Assembly (NCBI GenBank): GCA_036832975.1
Contig: DAITQM010000009.1
Coordinates: 22,789-86,788, forward strand
DNA from: DAITQM01 sp036832975
Lineage (GTDB): Bacteria; Pseudomonadota; Gammaproteobacteria; Xanthomonadales; Wenzhouxiangellaceae
DNA: 64,000 bases
Reading direction: 5' to 3'
Shown here: positions 34,291 through 42,424 of the stretch, in pieces
Layout: each line of letters starts with the position of its first letter
Position numbering within the stretch: position 1 is the stretch's first letter
Made by a program: the position numbers and the translations under genes
Notes under the pieces: generated by a model
The model's input: the letters and a program-made list of their open reading frames with translations, nothing else
Told to the model about the DNA's origin: nothing
Databases searched by the model: none

Positions 34291-34796
34291 TTAAAACGGA
34301 TGGGGTTATTTACCTGATCGCTGCCGCCGTACTGTCGGTGGGGATCGCGGGCCAGGCGGCGGGTGATGTTCCGGATGATTTCAAGATTGTGTTGTCAGCC
34401 AGCCCGCGGCTGCCGAGTGCGCCGTTCGGCGGGCAGACCGTGGAAATCACCGCCGCTGGGGCGGTGTGGCTGTCGGCGGTCAGAACGCCGGATGGCGAGT
34501 GGCCGGAGGTCCGTCTGGCGATCGAAGCGGCGGCGGTCGAGCGCATCTGGAACGCGGTCGTCGCGCACGATTTTTTCAACCTGCGTCCGGAATATCGCGA
34601 CCCTGAGGTAATGGACGGCGATTTCGCGGCGCTCACCGTCTGGGCGGCGGGCCGCAAGCATCAGGTCAAGACGGTCAATATTCGCGTCATCGATTTCGAT
34701 CTGATCAGCGTTGCGATCAACGCCGAGCTGCCGAAAGATAGAGTGGTCGTTTACAACGCCCTCGTCATTCCGCAATACAAGGAAATGAAGCGATGA
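34287..34796 (+). CDS. Small exported protein of unknown function
   Basis: 169 residues with an N-terminal signal sequence (MIKTDGVIYLIAAAVLSVGI, cleavage around AAG). The remainder contains EVRLAIEAAAVERIWNAVVA and ALTVWAAGRKHQVKTVNI and has the look of a compact alpha/beta domain. No family is recognised. It overlaps both neighbours by 4 bp (ATGA at each end), so it is co-translated within the operon. Confidence 0.7.
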   Translation: MIKTDGVIYLIAAAVLSVGIAGQAAGDVPDDFKIVLSASPRLPSAPFGGQTVEITAAGAVWLSAVRTPDGEWPEVRLAIEAAAVERIWNAVVAHDFFNLRPEYRDPEVMDGDFAALTVWAAGRKHQVKTVNIRVIDFDLISVAINAELPKDRVVVYNALVIPQYKEMKR

Positions 34797-36802
34797 GCGG
34801 CGCATTGCGGGCGTTGCGACGCCCGGCCGTCGCCGGGGCACTGGCCTTTGCCGGTTTGTTCATCGCGTTCAGCTCGCCTATTACCGCTCAGGTCAGTAAG
34901 GAGCAGACCGGGCCGTGCGAATTCACCTTCACGATCCCGATCGAAATTTACGGGCCGCGCGCCACGCCGGAAAACGCCGCCGATTGGAAAAAACAGATCG
35001 AAGAAGTATGGAACGGCCCGACCGAATCGATGGCCTTGAAAATCTTCGAGGATTCGCAATTACGCAAGGATAATCCGGAGCTTTTCAAAAAACCGCGCGA
35101 CATGCGCGACACGATCCGCCGGGTGTATCGGGAAATGTTCGGTGACGGTATGCAGATTAATTGTTGCACGATCAAATTCGTTGCCGATATCCGGGTGCGT
35201 GCCGAAGACGTCGAACCAACCGCCGGTTACAACCAGGTGCATGCGATGCCGGCGCACTATGGCGAGTGGGATACGCTCGGCAAAATCCCGTTGCTTGGTG
35301 AATATATCGGGGAGTACCAGATTCAGTGGTTCCGCTCGAAAGTCTATCATCGCCCTGATGCGCCGGACGATTTACCGGGCGGCGAATGGGCGCACGAGCC
35401 GGACTTTCCGGCTTATGCCCATGAAGTCGGCCACCTGCTCGGTATCAAGGATTATTACCAAGACAAAGTGGACGAAAACGGGCATACCCACAGCGAGGCG
35501 CTGCCCGGGCACGAAAACGACCTGATGGGCGGCGATATGCAGGGATTTCTCAAAGACGAACATCTCAAACAGATTCTCGACTTCCACAATGTGACCTGCA
35601 ATTGCTGCCCGCTCTCCGGCCTGGATGCGATGCTCCAGTCATTCGCAATCACTTCCCGCGCCGCCGGCGACGCGATGGTGGCGAACAATTGCGCCGTTCT
35701 ACGGCAAACGTTGAGCGATCTCGAAGACCAGCGACGCAACGCGCAAGCGACGCCGCTGCCGATCATGGACAAATACGACTTCCTCAAACGGCTCGACGAG
35801 AAGATCGATCAGGTGCGCAAGGCGTGGCTGGCCTGCACGCCGGAACCGAGCGAATCCCTGGTCACAGGCGGCTTTCAGGAATACGGCTTGTCGACCGATT
35901 CCAGTACGTTTTGCACTTACGACAACGGCTTGCCGACGCCGATCGACGGCCTCGGCGCACCGCCGGCCGGCACTTCGACGCCGGGCACAACGCCGGGTAG
36001 CACGCCACAGCCGGGCGGCGGGATCCAGGGGCCGCCGGCGGGTGGCGATGAGCCAGAAACGACCCCACCGCGTCCCGGACTGGTTCCCCCACGCCCTGGG
36101 TTAACACCGGTGGTGACCACACCGCCGCCGCCGGGGGGTGACGTTGGCGATCGACCTCGTGAAACGCCGCCGCCGGCTGAAGATGCGCCGCAAGACGTTC
36201 CCGTCACGGTCTATATGAAGGCGAAAAAATCGGTGTTGCAGGCGGATGGCACGCGGCTCGTCGACAACGCGCCCCAGCCCGGACAGCGCCTCAAGCTGAT
36301 CGTCCCTGATCTACTGAATCCGGCGTTGCCGCTGGCCGGCAACGACAAGGATATTGCGAGCGGCGCGGCCGATGACCCGTTGCAATGCACGACCGACGAC
36401 AACGGCGAATGCGAAATCGAAAGTTTTGTCGTCAGCGGTTCGCGAATCAATAGGATCGATATCGAAGTTCCGGTGCAGAACGTCAAAGGCGGCGTGATTG
36501 CGGCCGGCGACACCACCACACCTGAGGTTCCCGAAGGCGGTGAGGTCACCGGTCGCTTCACGCTCGGCGGCAAGGACTACCTGCGCTTGCGCTGGGACGC
36601 CGGTCTCGATCTCGGTTACCGACTCAAACTCGACGGCCAGTACGATTGGCACGAAGATTTGTGCAAGGACGAACAGCCTGGGCCGTGGAGTGTCGTCGAT
36701 CTTGGCCGATTCCGGCAGCCGGAGCACAGCCTGCCACACAAGATACTATCCCGTGATTTATTGCACCGGCCGGCGGCGGGCCCGATGGGGGCGGGAGAAT
36801 AG
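34793..36802 (+). CDS. Exported metzincin-like zinc protease with Pro-rich linker
   Basis: 669 residues. A signal peptide (about 10-33, ending ITAQ) is followed by a catalytic domain with H210-E-V-G-H214-LLGIKD, that is HExxHxxGxxD, as in snapalysin-type metzincins with Asp220 as third ligand, and a methionine-turn candidate NDLMGGDM further on. Several cysteines (NCCTIKF, CNCCPL) suggest disulfides. A Pro/Thr/Gly-rich linker spans about 390-470 (PRPGLVPPRPGLTP), then a C-terminal beta domain (VYMKAKKSVLQADGTRLVDN). It could process the neighbouring surface proteins or the peptide; that is inference. The subtilase gene starts 3 bp after the stop. Confidence 0.8.
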   Translation: MSGALRALRRPAVAGALAFAGLFIAFSSPITAQVSKEQTGPCEFTFTIPIEIYGPRATPENAADWKKQIEEVWNGPTESMALKIFEDSQLRKDNPELFKKPRDMRDTIRRVYREMFGDGMQINCCTIKFVADIRVRAEDVEPTAGYNQVHAMPAHYGEWDTLGKIPLLGEYIGEYQIQWFRSKVYHRPDAPDDLPGGEWAHEPDFPAYAHEVGHLLGIKDYYQDKVDENGHTHSEALPGHENDLMGGDMQGFLKDEHLKQILDFHNVTCNCCPLSGLDAMLQSFAITSRAAGDAMVANNCAVLRQTLSDLEDQRRNAQATPLPIMDKYDFLKRLDEKIDQVRKAWLACTPEPSESLVTGGFQEYGLSTDSSTFCTYDNGLPTPIDGLGAPPAGTSTPGTTPGSTPQPGGGIQGPPAGGDEPETTPPRPGLVPPRPGLTPVVTTPPPPGGDVGDRPRETPPPAEDAPQDVPVTVYMKAKKSVLQADGTRLVDNAPQPGQRLKLIVPDLLNPALPLAGNDKDIASGAADDPLQCTTDDNGECEIESFVVSGSRINRIDIEVPVQNVKGGVIAAGDTTTPEVPEGGEVTGRFTLGGKDYLRLRWDAGLDLGYRLKLDGQYDWHEDLCKDEQPGPWSVVDLGRFRQPEHSLPHKILSRDLLHRPAAGPMGAGE

Positions 36803-36805
36803 ACG

Positions 36806-38233
36806 ATGTATCGCTCGATCATTCGTTTTCCCGGCCGGTTGCTCGGCGCACTGCTGCCGGCCGCCGTTGCCATTGCCGCCGGTGCACCGCCGAACGATCC
36901 CTATTTCACCGCCGCAGGCAGTTGGGGGCAGAGTTACCCCGATCAGTGGGCGCTGCACCGTGTCGGTTTCGATAATAAACCGGATAGCGCCTGGCGGCTT
37001 CTCGGTAACCGGCTCTCGCCGGTCATCGTCGCGGTGATCGATACCGGTCTCGATTGGAACCACGCCGATATTTCCTGGGAGAACATTTGGCGCAATCCGC
37101 ACGAAGTGCCGGACAATGGGATGGACGATGACGGCAACGGCTATATCGACGACGTGATCGGCTGGGACTTTTATGCCGGCGGCAATAAACCATGGGACCA
37201 CGACGGGCACGGGACGTTCGTCACCGGCATCATCGCCGCCGGCACGGACAACGGCGCCGGCATCGCCGGCATCAATCCGCACGCCAGGATTATGGTGCTG
37301 AAGGCGTTGAATACCTTCGGCCATTCACGCGCCTCTTATCTGGCCGAAGCGCTGGTTTACGCCGCCGACAACGGGGCGCGCATCGCCAATCTGAGCGTTG
37401 GCGGCAAAGGTTTGACGCCTCTGGAGCGCGAGGCGGTCGAGTATGCGAGCGGCAAAGGCGTGCTGATCGTGGTTGCGGCGGGCAACGAAGCTGTGCGCAC
37501 CGAAGAATTCGGGATGGCCGGTTTGCCGCAAGTGCTGACCGTCGCGACGACCGGTTTGGACGACGAACGGGCGATTTTTTCCAATTGGGGTGGCAGTGTC
37601 GATCTCGCCGCACCCGGCATGGACATCCTCAGCCTGCGCGCCCGGCGCACCGATTTCATGGCCGGGATTCCGGAAATCGAGTACGAACCGGGAGCGGCTT
37701 ACGTCGGCGCCGACAAACGTTATTATCGGGCCAGCGGCACGTCGTTCTCGGCGCCGATCGTCACCGGGATCGCATCTTTGTTGCTGGCCAAAAACCCGGC
37801 GCTCGGTAGTGACGATCTATCCCGGATATTGACACAATCGGCGCGCGACATCGAAGCCCCTGGCGTCGATCAATACACCGGCTACGGCCTGGTCGATGCA
37901 CGGGCCGCGTTACAGGCCGATCCAGGCTTTTTCATTACCGCCACGATCGACGACGTCCGGATCGTCGCCGCCGAGTCCGGCCAGGCGGTCGAGGTGATCG
38001 GCAGCGCGCAGGCCGACCGGTTGGCGCGCGTTGCATTGTATCTGGGCGCCGGTGAGGCGCCGCGGGAGTGGCGGCCGGCGGTCGCGGAGTGGCGCGAAGC
38101 GGTGGACAATGGTGTCCTAGGCCGCGTCCCGGCCGCCGCTTTCGCCGGCAGCCCCGTCTGGATCCTGCGCCTGGTCACGACTCACCGTAACGGCCGTAGC
38201 CGCGAGGCCCGCTACCGCATCGATTTGGACTAA
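36806..38233 (+). CDS. Exported subtilisin-like serine protease (S8)
   Basis: 475 residues with a signal peptide (about 1-26, ending AIAAG) and a subtilase domain. The triad is D79 in AVIDTGLDWNH, H135 in DHDGHGTFVTG and S313 in ASGTSFSAPIVTG, with the oxyanion Asn in VVAAGNEAV. A calcium-site-like DDDGNGYIDD lies near 107. A C-terminal beta domain of about 100 residues follows. No long propeptide is evident. It ends the operon: its TAA stop (38231-38233) is part of the CTAA target duplication of a 151-bp element. It could mature the operon's peptide or surface proteins. Confidence 0.9.
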   Translation: MYRSIIRFPGRLLGALLPAAVAIAAGAPPNDPYFTAAGSWGQSYPDQWALHRVGFDNKPDSAWRLLGNRLSPVIVAVIDTGLDWNHADISWENIWRNPHEVPDNGMDDDGNGYIDDVIGWDFYAGGNKPWDHDGHGTFVTGIIAAGTDNGAGIAGINPHARIMVLKALNTFGHSRASYLAEALVYAADNGARIANLSVGGKGLTPLEREAVEYASGKGVLIVVAAGNEAVRTEEFGMAGLPQVLTVATTGLDDERAIFSNWGGSVDLAAPGMDILSLRARRTDFMAGIPEIEYEPGAAYVGADKRYYRASGTSFSAPIVTGIASLLLAKNPALGSDDLSRILTQSARDIEAPGVDQYTGYGLVDARAALQADPGFFITATIDDVRIVAAESGQAVEVIGSAQADRLARVALYLGAGEAPREWRPAVAEWREAVDNGVLGRVPAAAFAGSPVWILRLVTTHRNGRSREARYRIDLD

Positions 38234-38384
38234 CAGGTTGTTGAAAAACGCCATCCTGGCGTTTTTCAACGTCGCTTGCGAAAGGCGCGACTTTCGCTGC
38301 GCTCCCGAAATCAGCCACTGAGGAGCGCCTGATTTCGCCGGGCCATCCGTGGCCCGGATTAGCAGGCTGTTTTTCAACAGCCTG
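38234..38384 (+). mobile_element. 151-bp MITE-like inverted-repeat element (complete)
   Basis: Same length and ends as the copies at 22622 and 54617. Flanked by CTAA at 38230-38233 and 38385-38388. The left target duplication contains the stop codon of the subtilase gene. The internal hairpins are intact, so the element may also act as a transcription terminator for the operon. Confidence 0.92.
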
Positions 38385-38659
38385 CTAACCTGCTGATTTG
38401 GTCGGGGGCGAGCATGGCCCCCCGCTCGTCATTCCCGACGCGCCCGTGATAAAACAGAGCCTCATTGATGCAACGATTAGGTTAACCCAATAGTTGCATA
38501 AATTTTGCTCGATTTACTCGGGCACTCCTGTCCTCGCCCTTCGGGCCCGCTTCGCGGTTCAAATTGCGTTCCAGACGCATTTGTCAGGGAATCAGACAAG
38601 CTGCACTCGCCAGCTTGACCGAGAATTCCGGGAACTTATGCAACAATTGGGTGAAGTAA
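38385..38659. other. Intergenic region with a 32-bp palindrome
   Basis: No gene is seen. 38468-38499 is a palindrome with 28 of 32 positions paired: the arms ATGCAAC/GTTGCAT enclose a GGTTAACC centre. A half-site, ATGCAACAATTGGGT, recurs at 38638-38652, close to the left edge of the duplicated segment (38631) and in the corresponding place of copy 1 (20884-20898). Confidence 0.6.
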
Positions 38660-39355
38660 ATGATGACGTCGTTCACCGGCTTGCCGAAAGACTATTTCGC
38701 TTTCTTCAAGGAGCTCGAGGTCAACAACAACCGCGAATGGTTCAACGACAACAAGCAGCGGTTCCGCAACAGCGTGCAGGAGCCGTTGGCAGCCTTCGTC
38801 GAGGCGATGGCGCCAAAGCTGAAGAAGATATCGAAACATTTCGTCGCCGATCCGCGCCTGAACGGCGGTTCCGTATTCCGGATTTACAAGGACGTGCGAT
38901 TTTCAAAGGACAAGAGCCCATACAAAACCCACGGCGCGGTGCAGTTCCGTCATACGCTGGGCAGGGACGTCCATGCGCCGGGATTTTACGTGCATCTCGA
39001 TCCTGACGAGATTTTCTATGGCGGTGGCGTTTGGATGCCGCCTGCACCGGCGCTGTTGAAAGTTCGCGAAACGATCCGCGACAAGGGGCAAAAATGGCTG
39101 AAGGCGAAAACCGGTGCCGCCTTCGATCAGCGTTTCGGACAGATACGCGGCGATCAGTTGACGCGCCCGCCGCGCGGCTTCGATGCGAACCATCCGCATA
39201 TTGAGGACATCAAACGCAAGAGTTTCTTCGCCATGGCCGAGGCGAAGCCGTCGTCGGCGAGAAAGGCCGAATTTGTCGACCACGTCGCCGAAACTTTCAC
39301 GGATGCCAAACCACTGATGAAATTTCTTTGCGAAGCACTCGGCATCTCTTTTTAG
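38660..39355 (+). CDS. DUF2461 family protein (copy 2)
   Basis: 231 residues, differing from copy 1 only at F13, N37 and E48. The start is fixed here because a TAA stands immediately before the ATG (GTGAAGTAAATGATG). The function of the family is unknown. The sequence from about 38810 to the stop is identical at the DNA level to copy 1, while the first 140 bp differ at about seven positions. The TAG stop again lies in TTAG next to the solitary inverted-repeat end. Confidence 0.88.
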   Translation: MMTSFTGLPKDYFAFFKELEVNNNREWFNDNKQRFRNSVQEPLAAFVEAMAPKLKKISKHFVADPRLNGGSVFRIYKDVRFSKDKSPYKTHGAVQFRHTLGRDVHAPGFYVHLDPDEIFYGGGVWMPPAPALLKVRETIRDKGQKWLKAKTGAAFDQRFGQIRGDQLTRPPRGFDANHPHIEDIKRKSFFAMAEAKPSSARKAEFVDHVAETFTDAKPLMKFLCEALGISF

Positions 39356-39373
39356 CAGGGTGTTGAAAAAGTC
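39356..39373 (+). repeat. Solitary terminal inverted repeat (copy 2)
   Basis: Identical to 21602-21619: CAGGGTGTTGAAAAAGTC after TTAG. It is related to the ends of the 151-bp element; no partner end is seen. Confidence 0.55.
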
Positions 39374-39421
39374 CATGGAAGAACAAATATTCATCTATCG
39401 GACCCGTGATCTGAGCCGCTT

Positions 39422-39838
39422 TCATTCCGCTGCAAAGCCTCTCAATGACTTTATGGAAAGCGACGTCTTACAACCTGAAGATAAGCCGGGAGAGCAACAG
39501 TATTGCAAAGTGACCGCCATGTCATAGCCTGACGAAGGCAAGTGAAGCAATGCGCTGGGTTCCGAGCTACCAACTCTATAGTCCATGGATGAGCCTGAAA
39601 TTTGAACCTCACCCTTGAATAGAAATGTCTGAACCCGCCCGGCTGTGCACCCTCCAAGCTGAGCCGGGAATTCGAGCTGATATAGATCGGTCTCCGCATC
39701 GCCAGACTCAATCTGATTCAGCTTGACTGAATATTCCTCTGCATTCCCATGCGTAACCTCTGTATTCACTGGCAATCCTGCCGATAATGCGCAGACGGGA
39801 AACATAAAAAGCAAAGCTGCGGGAGTGCACTTCAACAT
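39422..39838 (-). CDS. Small secreted protein (copy 2)
   Basis: 138 residues, identical to the product of 21668-22084: signal peptide, then a cysteine-containing mature domain. No family is recognised. It is AT-richer than its surroundings. Complete identity of both copies, together with the diverged flanks, suggests recent gene conversion or selection. Confidence 0.65.
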   Translation of the reverse strand: MLKCTPAALLFMFPVCALSAGLPVNTEVTHGNAEEYSVKLNQIESGDAETDLYQLEFPAQLGGCTAGRVQTFLFKGEVQISGSSMDYRVGSSEPSALLHLPSSGYDMAVTLQYCCSPGLSSGCKTSLSIKSLRGFAAE

Positions 39839-40028
39839 GATACTGGTATCTCATAACAGTAAGTAGACAGCAAAGTGCTGTGTTTAAAAACAGCACTTTG
39901 CCGCCTGTCCCGTTTGCACCATGCCCTGACATTGTCGTAAACGGAGGGGCAAAATCGATTTTAGGTTTCACAATTCGCCTGATTTTGCGCCCGGTTTGCG
40001 ATGATTGCAAGCTACCAACCCATCATAC

Positions 40029-40150
40029 TCGCACGAAGCCGATTCGGGACGAAGCCGATTCGGGACATTCACGAATTTGTCTGCCGACGCTGACCAGTCC
40101 CTTCCAGCCGATTCGAGACAGTCATGACTCTGTCAGCCGCCGCTGACAAG
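40029..40150 (+). repeat. Short tandem and palindromic repeats upstream of the RAYT gene
   Basis: A 15-bp unit (ACGAAGCCGATTCGG) occurs twice in tandem. It is followed by two imperfect units of about 48 bp, each with GCCGATTCG, a small imperfect palindrome (GACATTCACGAATTTGTC in the first, GACAGTCATGACTCTGTC in the second), then GCTGACcAGTCCC or GCTGACAAGTCCC. They have the layout of paired REP-like hairpins next to a RAYT gene. They are absent from copy 1 of the duplication apart from the last GCTGACCAGTCCC. Confidence 0.6.
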
Positions 40151-40227
40151 TCCCGTCGGCCCCGGCCTACACGTTGACGCGCCCTCGGCCGATACCGCCG
40201 CGCCAGCAGCTCCGGCACCATGCCCCC

Positions 40228-41226
40228 ATGACCTACCCGCGCGCTCATATCGTCACCCCCGGCCAGCCGGGCTTCTACCACTGCATCTCGCGCTGCGTTC
40301 GCCAGGCCTGGCTGTGCGGCCGTGAGCCGCTCAGCGGCCGCGACCTCGACTACCGCCGTGCCTGGATCGAAGATCGCCTGCTCGAACTGGCCGAGATCTT
40401 CGCCGTCGCCGTCTTCAGCTACGCGGTGATGAGCAACCACTACCACGTCATCGTCCGGGTCGATCCCCATCTCGCCGAGCGCTGGTCGGACGAGGAGATC
40501 GCCCGCCGTTGGGTCCGGCTCTACCCGGCCCGTCGGAGCGGCAAGGTGGATGAAGCGGCCACCGAAGCCCGCTACCAGGCGCTATTGGCCCATCCGGATC
40601 GGCTGGCCGAGGTGCGCCGGCGGCTGGGCAGTCTGAGCTGGTTCATGCGCCGCTTGAACGAGCCGATCGCCCGCCGCGCCAATCGCGAAGACGAGCGCCA
40701 GGGGCACTTTTGGGAAAGCCGCTTCCAGTGCCAGGCCCTACTGGATGAAGCCGCCGTCCTGGCCGCCATGGCCTATGTCGATCTCAACCCGCAACGCGCC
40801 GGTATGGCCCCGAGCCTGATCGAATCCGACCATACCGCGGCGCAACGGCGCCTGAAAGGAGCCGAAGCCGAGCCCGAGACCTTAAAAGCACCGCTCGCCC
40901 CGATCGCCGGCCCGGCCCCGGCAGGGGTACTGCCGTGCAGCACCAGAGAATACCTGGCCCTGGCAGCGTGGACCGGGGAGCAGGTGCACAAGGGCAACCA
41001 ACCCAAACCCGCCGGCCGCCAGCCTGCCGGCCCATCAAGCGTAAAAGTACTGCGCCGGGTGCATCTGAATGACCGCCAGTGGCTGTGGCAGGTGCAAGGC
41101 ATTGGCAGCCGCTACTGGCGAATGATCGGTTTGCTGGGCAACCTCAAGATCAAAGCCCAAGAACTGGAACAACGCTGGCTGAAGGGCATCGGCAGCGCCC
41201 GGCGGCTGGCGTTGATGCAGACTTAG
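40228..41226 (+). CDS. REP-associated tyrosine transposase (RAYT, Y1/HUH type)
   Basis: 332 residues. The HUH motif is H71-Y-H73 in MSNHYHVIVRV and the catalytic tyrosine Y183 lies in AAMAYVDLNPQRAG, both typical of the IS200/IS605-like Y1 domain found in RAYTs. Such enzymes act as single-strand nucleases on REP hairpins. A C-terminal extension (about 200-332) ends in a basic segment. No IS ends are seen. The start at 40228 (MTYPRAHIVTPGQPGFYHC) is the family start and is shared with the broken copy at 22817. Repeats lie on both sides. Confidence 0.92.
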   Translation: MTYPRAHIVTPGQPGFYHCISRCVRQAWLCGREPLSGRDLDYRRAWIEDRLLELAEIFAVAVFSYAVMSNHYHVIVRVDPHLAERWSDEEIARRWVRLYPARRSGKVDEAATEARYQALLAHPDRLAEVRRRLGSLSWFMRRLNEPIARRANREDERQGHFWESRFQCQALLDEAAVLAAMAYVDLNPQRAGMAPSLIESDHTAAQRRLKGAEAEPETLKAPLAPIAGPAPAGVLPCSTREYLALAAWTGEQVHKGNQPKPAGRQPAGPSSVKVLRRVHLNDRQWLWQVQGIGSRYWRMIGLLGNLKIKAQELEQRWLKGIGSARRLALMQT

Positions 41227-41568
41227 CTGTGGGATGAGCGGGCGGGATCAAGCCCGGTCTGTTGCCCCAACACATTGCTCCTAAACGATGACCCCGGGCC
41301 AGCGCTGCCCGGTGGTCGATCACGTCAGCAACGCCACAGCGCCATGATCGCCAGGTGTTTTTCTACGCTTTCACTATCCCTTTCGTCCCCGTTTTCTGAA
41401 GAAAGAACGAGTGACCTGTCGAGTGACCTGCCGAGGTAGGGCGGCAGAGTGGCCTGTTGGGTCGTTGTCGGGGTTATCGTGACTGTCCTCGATTGCCGGT
41501 CGGGATTATCGCGACTGTCCTCGATTGCCGATCGCGACTGTCCTCGATTGCCGGTCCTCGATTGCCGT
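41227..41568. repeat. Gene-free stretch with nested short tandem repeats
   Basis: No gene. From about 41409 GAGTGACCTG recurs twice, with a variant a little further on. From 41481 GACTGTCCTCGATTGCCG occurs three times at shrinking spacing (41481, 41513, 41537), plus a shorter TCCTCGATTGCCG ending at 41567. The repeats run directly into the truncated dnaJ fragment, replacing its 5' half. Confidence 0.75.
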
Positions 41569-42350
41569 GATCTGCGCTATACGCTGGAGCTGGATCTTGA
41601 AGAGGCGGTGCGCGGGGTGACGCACGAGATTCGTGTACCCGGCATCGGAAAATGCTCCAGTTGCGGCGGCTCGGGGTCGACCAGCGGCAAGATAAAGTCT
41701 GTTCCACCTGCGGCGGCGCCGGCCAGGTGCGCATGCAGCAGGGCATCTTCTCGGTGCAGCAGACCTGCCCGAACTGCGGCGGGTCGGGGCGCGAGATCAG
41801 CGATCCCTGCAATGCCTGCGATGGCACCGGCCAGGTACGCGAAGCCCGCACCCTGCAGGTCAAGGTTCCGGCCGGCGTCGACAACGGCGATAGCATCCGG
41901 TCGTCCGGCGAGGGCGGCGCCGGCGCCCAGGGCGGTGCCTCAGGCGATCTGTACGTCGATATCCAGGTTCGCGGACATCCGATCTTCCAACGCGACAGTG
42001 ACGAACTCTACGCCGAGATCCCGATCCCGATGACCACCGCGATCCTGGGCGGCGAGATCAAGGTGCTGACGCTGGAAGGATCGGTACTGCTCAGAATCCC
42101 GGACGGCACCCAGACCGGCCGGACGTTCAGGCTCAATGGCAAGGGCGTGCAATCGGTGCGCAGCCACCGGCAGGGAGACCTGATGGTGCGCGTGGCCATC
42201 GAAACCCCGGTCAACCTCACCCGCCGCCAGCGCGAACTGCTGCGCGAACTCCAGGAAAGCCTGGAAGGCGACAAGGCCAGCGATCACAGCCCCAAGAGCC
42301 GGAGCTGGACCGATTCGGTCAAGGATTTCTTCGAGCGCATGGGGCTTTGA
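41569..42350 (+). pseudogene. dnaJ: dnaJ fragment (no J domain, frameshifted)
   Basis: The translated sequence matches DnaJ from the start of the C-terminal substrate-binding domain: DLRYTLELDLEEAVRGVTHE, the first zinc motif CSSCGGSG, then (in another frame, shift at about 41690-41705) CSTCGGAGQ, CPNCGGSG, CNACDGTGQ and the typical end DSVKDFFERMGL. The J domain and the Gly/Phe linker are missing and repeats take their place. With the HPD-containing domain gone and the frame broken it cannot act as an Hsp70 co-chaperone. A functional dnaJ presumably lies elsewhere. Confidence 0.88.
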
Positions 42351-42424
42351 GCGATCGCGCCGGGCGGAGCCGATTGTTTTAGCCGTTGACAGAGCGCTTC
42401 GCGAGTACCTGGAGCGCCGGCCTG

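Larger units (their letters stand above)
38631..40530 (+). repeat. Segmental duplication, copy 2
   Basis: Homologous to 20877-22904 at a constant offset of 17754 up to 39954. It carries an intact DUF2461 gene, an identical small secreted-protein gene and the first part of an intact RAYT gene. It lacks the 301-bp segment and the inverted-repeat insertion of copy 1 and has its own short repeats at 40029-40150. Confidence 0.93.

Noticed and set aside
41405..41568. Could the tandem repeats be a CRISPR array?
   Set aside because: Units shrink in spacing, spacers are not of constant size, and no cas genes are near; they are degenerate tandem repeats.
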